Shown here one piece after another: positions 51,268 through 60,077 of a stretch of 64,000 nt of DNA; the stretch's first letter is position 1, and each line of letters begins with the position of its first letter. The position numbers and the translations under genes were made by a program. Below the pieces are notes generated by a model, which was not told the origin of the DNA, searched no databases, and worked only from the letters and a program-made list of their open reading frames with translations. This DNA comes from Kaistella palustris DSM 21579 (lineage in GTDB: Bacteria; Bacteroidota; Bacteroidia; Flavobacteriales; Weeksellaceae), in the NCBI RefSeq assembly GCF_000422265.1, contig NZ_AULL01000012.1, positions 1 through 64,000 of the forward strand, in the 5' to 3' direction.

Positions 51268-51342
51268 TGGGCCCTGAGGGATTCGAACCCCCGACCCTCT
51301 GGGTGTAAACCAGATGCTCTGAACCAACTGAGCTAAGAGCCC
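51268..51342 (-). tRNA. tRNA-Val(TAC)
   Basis: The 75-nt minus-strand cloverleaf has acceptor GGGCTCT/AGGGCCC, D-arm GCTC/GAGC, and anticodon stem TCTGG/CCAGA. Loop TTTACAC gives anticodon TAC, and the T-arm is GGGGG-TTCGAAT-CCCTC. Discriminator A, CCA not encoded. It lies 53 nt after folC and has its own promoter at 51378-51408. Confidence 0.96.
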
Positions 51343-51377
51343 TTTTCCCGTGTTTGATTTCTCAAATTTTGGTTCGG

Positions 51378-51408
51378 CAAATATACAAGTATTTTTTATT
51401 TCTCCAAA
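51378..51408 (-). promoter_or_regulatory. Promoter of the tRNA-Val genes (-33 and -7 boxes)
   Basis: On the minus strand TTTG (51408-51405) is followed after 19 nt by TATATTTG (51385-51378), a full consensus Bacteroidota promoter. It overlaps the last codons of folC and lies 35 nt upstream of the tRNA 5' end. Confidence 0.7.
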
Positions 51409-52634
51409 TTTTTTTCTAAAAATTCTCCCACTACAAAGTTGCTTCCGCCGATAAATATCATTTCATCTTTCTGAACATGCTGTTTCGCAGAAAGATAGGC
51501 CGCATCAACGTCATTAAAAATTTTATAAGAAATTTCCGCTTTTTGGAGCAAATCTTCATATTCAGCAGGGTGGCGGCCGCGGTTATTGCCCGGTTTCGCA
51601 AAATAGAAGGAAGAATTAAGAGGTAAAATCATCAATACTTCGTCAATTCTTTTATCATTTACAAAACCCAGGACAATATGCTTAAATTTTGGTATTGAAT
51701 TTAGCTGTGCAAAAACTTTCTCCAAACCCGCGTGATTATGTGCAGTATCACAAATTACTAAAGGCTCATCGGAAAACTGATACCACCTTCCCAGGAAATC
51801 TGTATGTCCCTGCACGTGCAAAAGTCCATTTTCAACCTCTGATTCCGTTATCGCGTAACCAATTTTCCGCAACTCTGCAATTAAAGCCAGAACTACTTTA
51901 ATGTTTTTACTCTGGTAATTTCCCTGCAGATCAGAACGTAAATCCGTCCGGATAAGCGTTGCATCTACAAATTCGGCGCCTGTATCCTGCGCTTTTTTTC
52001 TAATGATTTCACGGGTTGTCGGATCCTCGTCACCGCAAATTACCGGGATTCCGGGTTTTATAATTCCGGCTTTTTCAGCAGTAATTTCCTGAATCGAATT
52101 TCCCAAAATATTCTGGTGATCAAGCGCCACATTTGTAATCGCCGTGACTAACGGTTGAATGATGTTTGTTGAATCCAGTCGGCCGCCAAGTCCAACCTCA
52201 ATAATGGCAATATCTACTTTTTGCAGCCGGAAGTATTCAAAAGCCATTACGGTGGTAAATTCAAAAAAAGAGGGCACAATATGAGACGGTAAATTCTGCA
52301 GTTTTCGGATAAACTGGTATACAAATTCACGGTCACACTTTTTACCGTTTATTTTGATGCGCTCGCGGAAATCGATAAGGTGAGGAGAAGTGTACAGGCC
52401 TGTTCTGTAACCCGCTTCCTGAAGTACGGAGGCAAGCATGCTGCTTGTAGAACCTTTGCCGTTGGTGCCGCCGATATGAACCATCTTAAGGTTTTGTTCC
52501 GGATTTCCGAAGAAGGTGCAAAGCTTTTTAATATTTTCGAGCCCCGGTTTATAGGCTGTCTCGCCCTCATTCTGAAAACTGGGTATCTGAACAAAGAGCC
52601 AGTCAATTTCCTGCTGATATTCCTGATCTGTCAT
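51396..52634 (-). CDS. folC: Bifunctional folylpolyglutamate/dihydrofolate synthase
   Basis: It adds glutamate to dihydropteroate and folates. The 412-residue Mur-ligase-like product has the P-loop GGTNGKGSTSSML (55-67), the YTSPHLIDFRERIKINGK loop, EVGLGGRLDSTN, and the ITNVALDHQNILG motif. The C-terminal domain motif is VICDTAHNHAGLE. It is the last protein gene of exbB-exbD-tonB-folC, 48 nt after the tonB-like gene. Confidence 0.96.
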   Translation of the reverse strand: MTDQEYQQEIDWLFVQIPSFQNEGETAYKPGLENIKKLCTFFGNPEQNLKMVHIGGTNGKGSTSSMLASVLQEAGYRTGLYTSPHLIDFRERIKINGKKCDREFVYQFIRKLQNLPSHIVPSFFEFTTVMAFEYFRLQKVDIAIIEVGLGGRLDSTNIIQPLVTAITNVALDHQNILGNSIQEITAEKAGIIKPGIPVICGDEDPTTREIIRKKAQDTGAEFVDATLIRTDLRSDLQGNYQSKNIKVVLALIAELRKIGYAITESEVENGLLHVQGHTDFLGRWYQFSDEPLVICDTAHNHAGLEKVFAQLNSIPKFKHIVLGFVNDKRIDEVLMILPLNSSFYFAKPGNNRGRHPAEYEDLLQKAEISYKIFNDVDAAYLSAKQHVQKDEMIFIGGSNFVVGEFLEKNLEK

Positions 52635-52682
52635 GATGTAAAGTTGTGAATAAAGTCCGGCCTGCGGAAATGCAAAAGGTTT

Positions 52683-53561
52683 TTAAAAAGTAATTTGGTA
52701 GACGCCTGTAGACGACGTATTTGCTTTTTCTGCCTTTACATATTTTTTTACCCAGGAAACCGAATTTGTGACCACGCAAGGATCTGAAACGCCACCAGAG
52801 CGCCTGGCTGACACTACGTTGCCGGCTTTATCCACGGTATAAGAAATATTAATTGTTCCACTGGCAGTGCAGCTGTGTGTGGGTTGCGCACCTCCGCGCC
52901 CCATAGTTCCCGGTATAAAACCAATAAGCTTACGGTCGATGCCGATCTTGCTGTCACCATTTCCATCGCCGCCCAATGGATCGCCGGCGTTTCCTGTGGT
53001 GCCGGCTGTTCCCTGCGTGCCGGTTTTTGTGCCGCGACCTTTCAGGAGATTTCCAATAGCGGCAGTTCCCTTCCCGTCGCCGGAACCGGTCTTTGCATTT
53101 GCTGTTGAAGGTTTTGCCGGTGCGCTTTTTGTGGTTGTACTTTTCGATGAAGCCGAATTTGCGTTTGGCTTGGTGGTTTTAATGGCCTTCTCCACCTTCG
53201 GAGCAGAAACCTTGGTATTTGTACCTGTGAGAATTTTTTCTTTTACAACCGGTTTTGCCACTTCAGTTTTAGGTTCAGGTTTTGTTTCCGGCAGATTTTC
53301 AGCAGCAGTTTCCGGGAGTTCTGTTTCGGTATTTGCTGCAAGACTACCTTCCTGGTTGGCAGGCTCTTCGGTCTGCGCGCCATTTTGTTGATCGCCGAAG
53401 TTGATCAGCATTGTGGTCAGTTCTTCGGGTTTTTCTGTAATCTTGGTAAATTTATAATAGAAGATTCCCAGAAAAACAAGAAGCGAGATCAGCAAAGTGA
53501 GCACGGCACTTTTACGTTTATCGTTCTCGGAGTTTTTCTTATGTCGCAGGGCGTAATCCAT
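52683..53561 (-). CDS. TonB-like energy transducer
   Basis: It would link the ExbB-ExbD proton channel to outer-membrane receptors. The 292-residue protein has a short cytoplasmic N-terminus and one membrane segment (about 20-40, SAVLTLLISLLVFLGIFYY). A long low-complexity periplasmic stretch rich in Pro, Glu, Lys, Thr, Gly and Asn follows (60-225). The C-terminal domain of about 70 residues (SCTASGTINISYTVDKAGNVVSARRSGGVSDPC) contains two cysteines. The C-terminus is of the short type common in Bacteroidota operons with exbB/exbD. It lies 30 nt after exbD. Confidence 0.87.
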   Translation of the reverse strand: MDYALRHKKNSENDKRKSAVLTLLISLLVFLGIFYYKFTKITEKPEELTTMLINFGDQQNGAQTEEPANQEGSLAANTETELPETAAENLPETKPEPKTEVAKPVVKEKILTGTNTKVSAPKVEKAIKTTKPNANSASSKSTTTKSAPAKPSTANAKTGSGDGKGTAAIGNLLKGRGTKTGTQGTAGTTGNAGDPLGGDGNGDSKIGIDRKLIGFIPGTMGRGGAQPTHSCTASGTINISYTVDKAGNVVSARRSGGVSDPCVVTNSVSWVKKYVKAEKANTSSTGVYQITF

Positions 53562-53591
53562 TTAAATACAAGATCTTTAAAAATAAAAAAA

Positions 53592-53996
53592 TTAATTTCC
53601 GTCGGTCTGTGTGGTAGCAATAGCTAAATTGTAGTGATGTGTTTCGGCAATTCCCATTACAAAAACCACATCCTTGTGTCTGGTGTTTTCATCCGCACGA
53701 ATCGTAAAGGCGGGATTGGTATCATCTTTTAAAGTATTCACCAGATAATTTTCCAGGTCCTGCTTCGGAATTTCCTTATCGTTTACAAAGTATTTGCCAT
53801 CTTCCTGAATCGTGACTGTGGCGGGATCCTGGACACTGGGATTGGCAGCCTCTGCTTTGGGGAGTTTCACATCAATAGCACTTTGGCTAATTGCCGAACT
53901 CGTGATCATGAAAAAGATGAGCAGCAGGAAAATAATATCCGTCATGGAGGCCATGCTGAACTCGGCGTTGACTCGGTTTCTGCGTTTAAGTTCCAT
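53592..53996 (-). CDS. exbD: Biopolymer transport protein ExbD/TolR
   Basis: The 134-residue inner-membrane protein has one N-terminal membrane segment carrying the essential Asp (MASMTDIIFLLLIFFMITS) and a periplasmic domain with VKLPKAEAANPSVQDP and VTIQEDGKYFVNDKEIP. The start shares 1 nt with the exbB stop, implying coupled translation. Confidence 0.94.
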   Translation of the reverse strand: MELKRRNRVNAEFSMASMTDIIFLLLIFFMITSSAISQSAIDVKLPKAEAANPSVQDPATVTIQEDGKYFVNDKEIPKQDLENYLVNTLKDDTNPAFTIRADENTRHKDVVFVMGIAETHHYNLAIATTQTDGN

Positions 53997-54676
53997 TAGA
54001 GTGGTTTATTTAGGGCGTCTAAAAATTCGTTGACATGGGTTTGAATCTTTAAAACCAAACGATCCACATTGGTAACCAGAATATTATAAAAGAAGTAAGC
54101 AGGTATTCCGATGAATAATCCGACCGCGGTAGTTGCCATGGCGGTGTAAATTCCCGAGGCCAGGAGTTTTGGGCTTACAGCGCCGGTTACATTTGAGATC
54201 TCGAAAAAGGCCATGATCATTCCGACCACAGTTCCCAGGAAGCCCAACATCGGCGCGGCACCTGACGCAGAAGCCAGGATGTTGAGATTTTTTTCAAGCT
54301 TCGAAACTTCGAGCTGACCTTGGTTTTGCATCGCGTTTGAAATATCAGAAATCGGTCTTCCGATTCTTGCCAACCCTTTTTCGATCATGCGTGCTTCGGG
54401 AGAATCTATAGTTTTGCAGTAATCTACCGCGGTCTGTATTTTCCCTTCCTGTACGAAGTCTTTGATATTCTCCAGAAAATTCGGTGTCTGTTTCGATGCC
54501 CTTTTAATAAAGAAAAAACGCTCCAAAAAAATATAAAGCGCCAGGATTCCCAGCAGAAAAATTGCGATCATAATAACGTTTCCAATTAATCCGCCACTGA
54601 AGAGGATATCCCAAAGCGAAAAAATATGCTTTTCTGTAGTTGTGTTCAGCGCGGGAACGGGTGTTTGTAAGAACAT
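53996..54676 (-). CDS. exbB: MotA/TolQ/ExbB proton channel family protein
   Basis: ExbB is the proton-channel subunit that drives TonB. The 226-residue protein has three membrane segments (about 32-52, 135-160, 175-200), the cytoplasmic ARMIEKGLARIGRPISD region, and the conserved LGFLGTVVGMIMAFFEI plus MATTAVGLFIGIPAYFFYN. It is the first gene of the exbB-exbD-tonB-folC operon, with a -7 box at 54709-54716. Confidence 0.94.
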   Translation of the reverse strand: MFLQTPVPALNTTTEKHIFSLWDILFSGGLIGNVIMIAIFLLGILALYIFLERFFFIKRASKQTPNFLENIKDFVQEGKIQTAVDYCKTIDSPEARMIEKGLARIGRPISDISNAMQNQGQLEVSKLEKNLNILASASGAAPMLGFLGTVVGMIMAFFEISNVTGAVSPKLLASGIYTAMATTAVGLFIGIPAYFFYNILVTNVDRLVLKIQTHVNEFLDALNKPL

Positions 54677-54708
54677 TGAGTGCTTTTTTTTGTATTAAAG
54701 TTGAACGG

Positions 54709-54716
54709 CAAAAGTA
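54709..54716 (-). promoter_or_regulatory. -7 promoter box of the exbB-exbD-tonB-folC operon
   Basis: The minus strand reads TACTTTTG (TAnnTTTG), 32 nt upstream of the exbB ATG. Confidence 0.48.
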
Positions 54717-54768
54717 CCTTAATATTATAGATTTTAAGGCATTTCCGCGGATTAGGACAAAATTTGGA

Positions 54769-55227
54769 TTAATCTTCGCCGACTTCGATCACATCGGGCT
54801 TAAAATGGCATTTCAGTTTAAACGGGATCGGTTCCCCGGAGCCTGTGTAAAAATCATTGATGTGGCCGGACCAGAAGAGTTCAAGCTCGTCTTCTGCATT
54901 TTTCTGAAAAGCGAGTGTGTTGTCGTAAAGGTAGGCATCTTCGTCATCAAAAAGATCCACTTCGGTGTACGTTTCTTCAGACTCGTCGATCTCGAATTTC
55001 CTGTTCACGATCTCGCCATCTTCCAGCGGAAACTCCACTACATCCAGGGAGAGTTGCGGGAAATTATATTGCAGGGAATCATCGTCAACATGATCCAGGC
55101 AGTCATCAGTTATGACCTCCACTTCCAGAAAATGTTGCTTGTTGCTGTAAACCGCCTTGCAGTAAGTGCTTTTGATGTGATATTTAAGGGTTTCTTCAGG
55201 ATGGTAGATTTTTAAAATCCCTTTCAT
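54769..55227 (-). CDS. Conserved hypothetical acidic protein
   Basis: The 152-residue cytoplasmic protein is strongly acidic in the middle (EIDESEETYTEVDLFDDEDAYLYDNTL), with no signal peptide or membrane segment. It begins MKGILKIYHPEETLKYHIKSTYCKAVY and ends FKLKCHFKPDVIEVGED; the pattern of beta strands suggests a single compact domain. I do not recognise the family. It is transcribed from its own -7 box (55281-55288) and lies 92 nt upstream of exbB. Confidence 0.72.
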   Translation of the reverse strand: MKGILKIYHPEETLKYHIKSTYCKAVYSNKQHFLEVEVITDDCLDHVDDDSLQYNFPQLSLDVVEFPLEDGEIVNRKFEIDESEETYTEVDLFDDEDAYLYDNTLAFQKNAEDELELFWSGHINDFYTGSGEPIPFKLKCHFKPDVIEVGED

Positions 55228-55280
55228 TTTGTAAGAAAAAATTGTGTTATAAAAAAATTATCGGTCAAATCTGTATTGAG

Positions 55281-55288
55281 CAAAGATA
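55281..55288 (-). promoter_or_regulatory. -7 promoter box of the acidic hypothetical gene
   Basis: The minus strand reads TATCTTTG (TAnnTTTG), 53 nt upstream of the ATG at 55227. Confidence 0.42.
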
Positions 55289-55455
55289 AAAAAATGTGTG
55301 GTTGGTAAAAATCTTTTTTATTTAACCCAAAAACACTACTGTTTTGTGGATTTCGCTTCATTAATATGTTTAAAGTTCTTCTGCTGATTACCATATAAAG
55401 TTAAAACGAATAATTTGAACAAAAAAAATTAATTTAGCGTATTCAAAATATTTAA

Positions 55456-57249
55456 ATGAAAAACCTCTTTTATAAAGTGATTACCGGCCTGGCTGTGATC
55501 GCCTCCGTTTCGGCCTGCAAAAAATCGGATTCGCCTTTAACCAAAGAAACACCCGCCGACCTGGATTCGATTGCCGCTGCATATTATGCTCAATATCTAA
55601 AGTTTTATCCGCTAGAGGCCACCGCTCAGGGAGATTCACAGTACAATGACCAGCTGCCGGTAAACATCAGCAAAGATTTCATTTCCAAAGAAATCACTTT
55701 TTACAATTCCGTGCAAAAACAGTTGGGCAAAGTTGATTATAAAAATCTGAGCGACGATAAGAAAACCGTATATAACGTGTTGGATTATACCTTAAAAGAT
55801 AAAATCGAAAGATATGCTTACCACCCGGAATATATTCCCTTCACACAGTTTGGTGGTCTGCCGCTGGATTTTCCGCTGCTGGGAAGTGGCGAAGGAACAC
55901 AACCCTTCAAAACCGAGAAAGATTATACAGACTGGCTGAAGAGATGCGAAAAATTTCCCGTGTGGATGGATACTGCAATTGCAAATTTCAGATTGGGAGT
56001 AGCAAATCAGTATGTACTGCCTAAAAAGCTGGTTCTGAAAATGATTCCTCAAATGAAAGCGGAAGAACTCACCTCCACGGATTTCAACAAAAACATTTTT
56101 TACGGCCCGATACGGAATTTCCCCGCGAATTTTTCAGCCTCGCAAAAAGAAAGATTCACAGCGAAGTACAGGGATATGATTAAAAATCAAATCATTCCGG
56201 CATATGCGAAGATGGCTCAGTTCCTGGAAACTGAATATTTGCCCAAAGCGCGTACTACGGATGGAATCAATGCGTTACCGCGCGGCAACGAGATTTACGC
56301 ATACTACACCAAAAGCTGGTCTACTACCGGAAAAACACCCGAGGAAATCAATAAAACCGGCTTGGAGCAGGTGGCCATGCTTCGTGCTGAAATGGAAAAG
56401 GTAAAGCAGCAGCTGGGTTTTAAAGGAACCTTAGAGGAATTCATTACGCACCTTAAAGCAGATCCGAAAGCCATGCCATATAAAACCAGTAAAGAGGTTT
56501 TAAAAGCTTTTAATGACATACTCGCCAAGATAACACCCAAACTTGAAACCATGTTTTCGGTGACACCTAAAACTCCTTTTGAGATCCGCCAAACCGAAAA
56601 GTTTCGGGAAGCGACCGCAAGTGCCGAGTATATTCAGGGAACGCCCGACGGGAAAAGGCCAGGCATATTTTATATTCCTCTGCCTGAACCGTCGAAATTT
56701 AATGTGACTTCCGGCATGGAGTCGCTTTTCCTGCACGAGGCAATTCCGGGACATCATTATCAGATTTCTTTGCAGCAGGAAAATACATCGTTACCCAAAT
56801 TTATGCGTTTCGGGTGGTTCGGTGCCTATGGCGAAGGTTGGGCACATTACTGTGAAACACTTGGCCCGGAGCTGGGGCTGTACACAGATCCGTACCAGAA
56901 AATGGGATATCTGAGTGATCAGATGCTGCGTGCGGTGCGCCTTGTGGTAGATACGGGAATACACACGGGAAAAATGACACGTGAGGAGGCTATTCAATAT
57001 TTCCTAAGCAACATTTCCTATGATGAAGCTGGCGCTACTGCCGAAATCGAAAGATATATGGCAATGCCGGGACAGGCAGTCTCCTATAAGATTGGCTCAC
57101 TTAAGATCCGGGAACTTCGGGATAAATACCAAAAACAGCTCGGTTCCAAATTCAGTCTGGCGAAATTTCATGATGAAGTCCTTAATCAGGGTTGCCTGCC
57201 GCTCGATGTACTGTCGCAAAAGATGGATAACTGGGCGAAGAAACAATAA
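55456..57249 (+). CDS. DUF885-family lipoprotein, putative metallopeptidase
   Basis: The 597-residue protein has a lipobox VSAC (Cys21). The DUF885 fold is visible from LDSIAAAYYAQYLKFYPLEATAQGD. The probable zinc site is FLHEAIPGHHYQISLQ with GWAHYCETLGPELGL downstream, then YDEAGATAEIERYMAMPGQAVSYKIGSLKIRELR near the C-terminus. These features match DUF885/gluzincin-like carboxypeptidases, so peptidase activity is likely but unproven. Start from ATG 55456; no clear -7 box. Confidence 0.92.
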   Translation: MKNLFYKVITGLAVIASVSACKKSDSPLTKETPADLDSIAAAYYAQYLKFYPLEATAQGDSQYNDQLPVNISKDFISKEITFYNSVQKQLGKVDYKNLSDDKKTVYNVLDYTLKDKIERYAYHPEYIPFTQFGGLPLDFPLLGSGEGTQPFKTEKDYTDWLKRCEKFPVWMDTAIANFRLGVANQYVLPKKLVLKMIPQMKAEELTSTDFNKNIFYGPIRNFPANFSASQKERFTAKYRDMIKNQIIPAYAKMAQFLETEYLPKARTTDGINALPRGNEIYAYYTKSWSTTGKTPEEINKTGLEQVAMLRAEMEKVKQQLGFKGTLEEFITHLKADPKAMPYKTSKEVLKAFNDILAKITPKLETMFSVTPKTPFEIRQTEKFREATASAEYIQGTPDGKRPGIFYIPLPEPSKFNVTSGMESLFLHEAIPGHHYQISLQQENTSLPKFMRFGWFGAYGEGWAHYCETLGPELGLYTDPYQKMGYLSDQMLRAVRLVVDTGIHTGKMTREEAIQYFLSNISYDEAGATAEIERYMAMPGQAVSYKIGSLKIRELRDKYQKQLGSKFSLAKFHDEVLNQGCLPLDVLSQKMDNWAKKQ

Positions 57250-57412
57250 AGGAAATTAGGTTTTGTCAGCTCTTTTGAAAAACCGCAGTAAACTTTTGCT
57301 AAAGCTTTAAATCTTTAGGATTATCAGTAAGAAATATGGCACCATAATAAAATGCGGTCAAAGACCTTTTAAATAAAAACAGTATTTTTACATTTAAATT
57401 TTTTTTGTCTTA

Positions 57413-59653
57413 ATGAAAACCGATGCGCCACTTCCTGCTTTCGCCGTGCAGCAAAATGTTTTAGAAAACGTATTATGGGAGCTGCCTTTTGGATTTTCGC
57501 TGCATAACAGCGATCATCTTATTGAGTACGCCAACGAAACCTGGCTGAATATTCTCGGCCGCTCACATGCAGAAGTTATCGGCAAAAATATTTTCGATTT
57601 CATGCCCGATAATGCACGTGATTTCACAGCCATTCTGGCAAATATCAAAAGAACAAAAAAACCGTTTTACTCACCGGAATACCGTTTAAAGAGAAACCGG
57701 AACGGCCAGACCGAGGAGGTGTTTTTTAATTTTGTGTACCACCCAATTTACGACGACGCTGGCGAATTTAAATTTTTTGCCTCCGTAGTGCTGGAAGTTA
57801 CGGATCTGATCAGCATTAAAAATAAAATTAAAGCCGATGAGGAGCGGCTCCGTCTCGCTACCGAAAGTTCGCATACCGCGACCTGGGATCTTAATCTGAA
57901 AACCGGCGAGATCATTCATTCTCCTTATCTGTCGAAAATTTTTGGATATGAAAAAACCGATCAGGTCACTCATGCGATTCTGCGGAGTCATATTGTGGAA
58001 CGCGACCGGACAGACATAGTTGAACGGGCTTTTGATAAAGCGCTGAAAACCGGCATTTATCAGTATGAAGCGCGGATCGTAGATAAAGAGCAGTGTGAAA
58101 AATGGATCTATACCAACGGCAAGATATTTTTTGAGGAAGACGGTATGCCAAGCCGCATGGTAGGCGTTCTGCAGGACATCACCGACAGAAAGATCCAGGA
58201 AATGCTGTTGCAGGAAAGTCATCATCAGCTGAATACTGCCATGGATGCCACCAAACTTGGCCGGTTTGATATGAATTTTGAAACGCTGGAAAAATATAAC
58301 TTTTCGCCACGTTTTATGGAAATTCTGGGGTATGACCCCAAGACTGAAATATTAAGTTCAAAGGTTTTTGAAAAACATATCCATCCCAATTTTCGGGAAA
58401 GAAGAGCGGAGGCTTTACAGAAAGCCGCTAAAACGGGCGATCTTTACTATCAGGCAAAAGTAATCTTGCGCGACGGCCAGGAAAAGTGGATCGAATTGTA
58501 CGGCCGTCTGCTACAGTCACCCGAAGGTGCAAAATCATACATCTCCGGAACCATCCGCGATATTACAGAGTACAAAAATTACGAACGCAGCATTAAAGAG
58601 AGCGAAAAGAAATACCGGTTTTTGGCCGATGCAATGCCGCAGATCGTGTGGATTGGCGAGAGCGATGGGCGCCTGACCTATTTTAACCAGGCAACGCTGG
58701 ATTATTCCGGTAAGAATTATAACGAATTTGTTTCCGCAAATGGTTGGATCGACATCGTGCATCCCGACGAACAGATTGAAAATGTGCGGTTATGGGAACA
58801 TTGCGTGCGCACCAAGGAGCCTTTCAATTTTGAGCACCGTTTCCGCAATAAGAATAATGAATACCGCTGGTTCCTGAGCCGCGCCTTCCCCGAAATTGAT
58901 GAAAACGGAAATGTGAGAAAATGGGTCGGCACCAGTACGGATATCGACGATATGAAGAAGCAGGAAAAGCAGAAGAATGATTTCATTAAAATGGCCAATC
59001 ACGAACTGAAAACTCCTGTGACAACCATTAAAGGATATGTGCAGCTGCTGAAAAAAATGCGCGGCCAGTCCGATGATAAATTCCTGACAAATTCCCTGAA
59101 CACCATCGAAAATCAGGTGAATAAGCTCACAATGCTCATTGGTGACTTGCTGGATATTTCGCGAATGGAATCGGGCAAGTTGCCGCTTAACAAAAAAACT
59201 TTTTCACTCGTTGGTCTGGTAACCGAAACCATCGAAGATATTAAGGCCTCCGAACAAAGCCATCAGATCAATTTCGAACTGAAACATACGTCGGATATTG
59301 AGGTGTATGCAGACAAGGACCGAATTACCCAGGTTTTAAATAATCTGCTGACCAACGCCATTAAATATTCGCCGCTAAAGAAAAGGGTAGATGTTGAGCT
59401 TTTTGTGGAGCGCGGCAATGCTGTGGTGTCTGTAGAAGATTTCGGTATCGGCATGGATGAGTGTGAGCTGCTGAAGATCTTCGAGCGTTTCTACCGTGTC
59501 TCCGGTGAAGATGAGGAAACTTACCCCGGCTTTGGGATCGGGCTTTTCATTGTTAAAGATATTCTGGAAAGACACGAAGGCAAGATCTGGGTGAAAAGTG
59601 AGAAAGAGAAAGGCAGTAAATTTTACTTTTCTCTACCTTTAAATAAAATTTAA
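57413..59653 (+). CDS. Soluble multi-PAS sensor histidine kinase
   Basis: The 746-residue protein without membrane segments has four PAS/PAC modules at about 20-130, 140-258, 270-388 and 398-513. A HisKA dimerisation domain follows with MANHELKTP (phospho-acceptor His530). The HATPase domain has N-box NNLLTNAIKYSP (Asn648), G1 DFGIG (676-680) and G2 GFGIGL (706-711). It would sense a cytoplasmic signal; ligands are unknown. A stand-alone receiver gene follows after 9 nt, its likely phosphorylation partner. Confidence 0.95.
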   Translation: MKTDAPLPAFAVQQNVLENVLWELPFGFSLHNSDHLIEYANETWLNILGRSHAEVIGKNIFDFMPDNARDFTAILANIKRTKKPFYSPEYRLKRNRNGQTEEVFFNFVYHPIYDDAGEFKFFASVVLEVTDLISIKNKIKADEERLRLATESSHTATWDLNLKTGEIIHSPYLSKIFGYEKTDQVTHAILRSHIVERDRTDIVERAFDKALKTGIYQYEARIVDKEQCEKWIYTNGKIFFEEDGMPSRMVGVLQDITDRKIQEMLLQESHHQLNTAMDATKLGRFDMNFETLEKYNFSPRFMEILGYDPKTEILSSKVFEKHIHPNFRERRAEALQKAAKTGDLYYQAKVILRDGQEKWIELYGRLLQSPEGAKSYISGTIRDITEYKNYERSIKESEKKYRFLADAMPQIVWIGESDGRLTYFNQATLDYSGKNYNEFVSANGWIDIVHPDEQIENVRLWEHCVRTKEPFNFEHRFRNKNNEYRWFLSRAFPEIDENGNVRKWVGTSTDIDDMKKQEKQKNDFIKMANHELKTPVTTIKGYVQLLKKMRGQSDDKFLTNSLNTIENQVNKLTMLIGDLLDISRMESGKLPLNKKTFSLVGLVTETIEDIKASEQSHQINFELKHTSDIEVYADKDRITQVLNNLLTNAIKYSPLKKRVDVELFVERGNAVVSVEDFGIGMDECELLKIFERFYRVSGEDEETYPGFGIGLFIVKDILERHEGKIWVKSEKEKGSKFYFSLPLNKI

Positions 59654-59662
59654 ATTCTAAGT

Positions 59663-60046
59663 ATGGAAATTCTGGTTGTTGATGATAACAAAGATATCTG
59701 CGAGCTCATAGAAAATATTCTTCTTTCTGAAGGTTACGAAGTGGAATCCTGCTGTAATCCGCTCGAGTTCGGCGACATCATCAAAAAATCCAAACCGCAG
59801 CTTATTATCACCGACCTTTTGATGTCGGGTTACGACGGGCGCACTTTAACTAAAGAAATCAAGAAGGATCCTGCCACAAACCATATTAAAATCATGATGA
59901 TGTCTGCACATCCGGACGCCAGAAAAATAAGCAAAAACGCGGGTGTGGATGATTTTCTTACCAAACCTTTTGAAATTGAAGATCTGATCGGCAAGGTAGA
60001 TCAGCTGATGAAACCTGAATTTTCGGGGGAAAACCCGGTTTCTTAA
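59663..60046 (+). CDS. Single-domain response regulator (receiver only)
   Basis: The 127-residue CheY-like receiver has acidic Asp7/Asp8, phospho-acceptor Asp51 (IITDLLM), Ser81 and Lys101 (LTKPFE). There is no output domain; the C-terminus ends shortly after the last helix. It is co-transcribed with the PAS histidine kinase (9-nt gap). The output must pass through another protein, a phosphorelay or a protein-protein interaction. Confidence 0.95.
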   Translation: MEILVVDDNKDICELIENILLSEGYEVESCCNPLEFGDIIKKSKPQLIITDLLMSGYDGRTLTKEIKKDPATNHIKIMMMSAHPDARKISKNAGVDDFLTKPFEIEDLIGKVDQLMKPEFSGENPVS

Positions 60047-60077
60047 ATGAAGATCATTTACAAATTCATTCACTAAT

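Noticed and set aside
52867-53391. A plus-strand open frame opposite the tonB-like gene with repeated Val/Phe/Ala segments
   Set aside because: It is the mirror of the low-complexity Lys/Thr/Glu-rich spacer of the TonB-like protein, not an independent gene.
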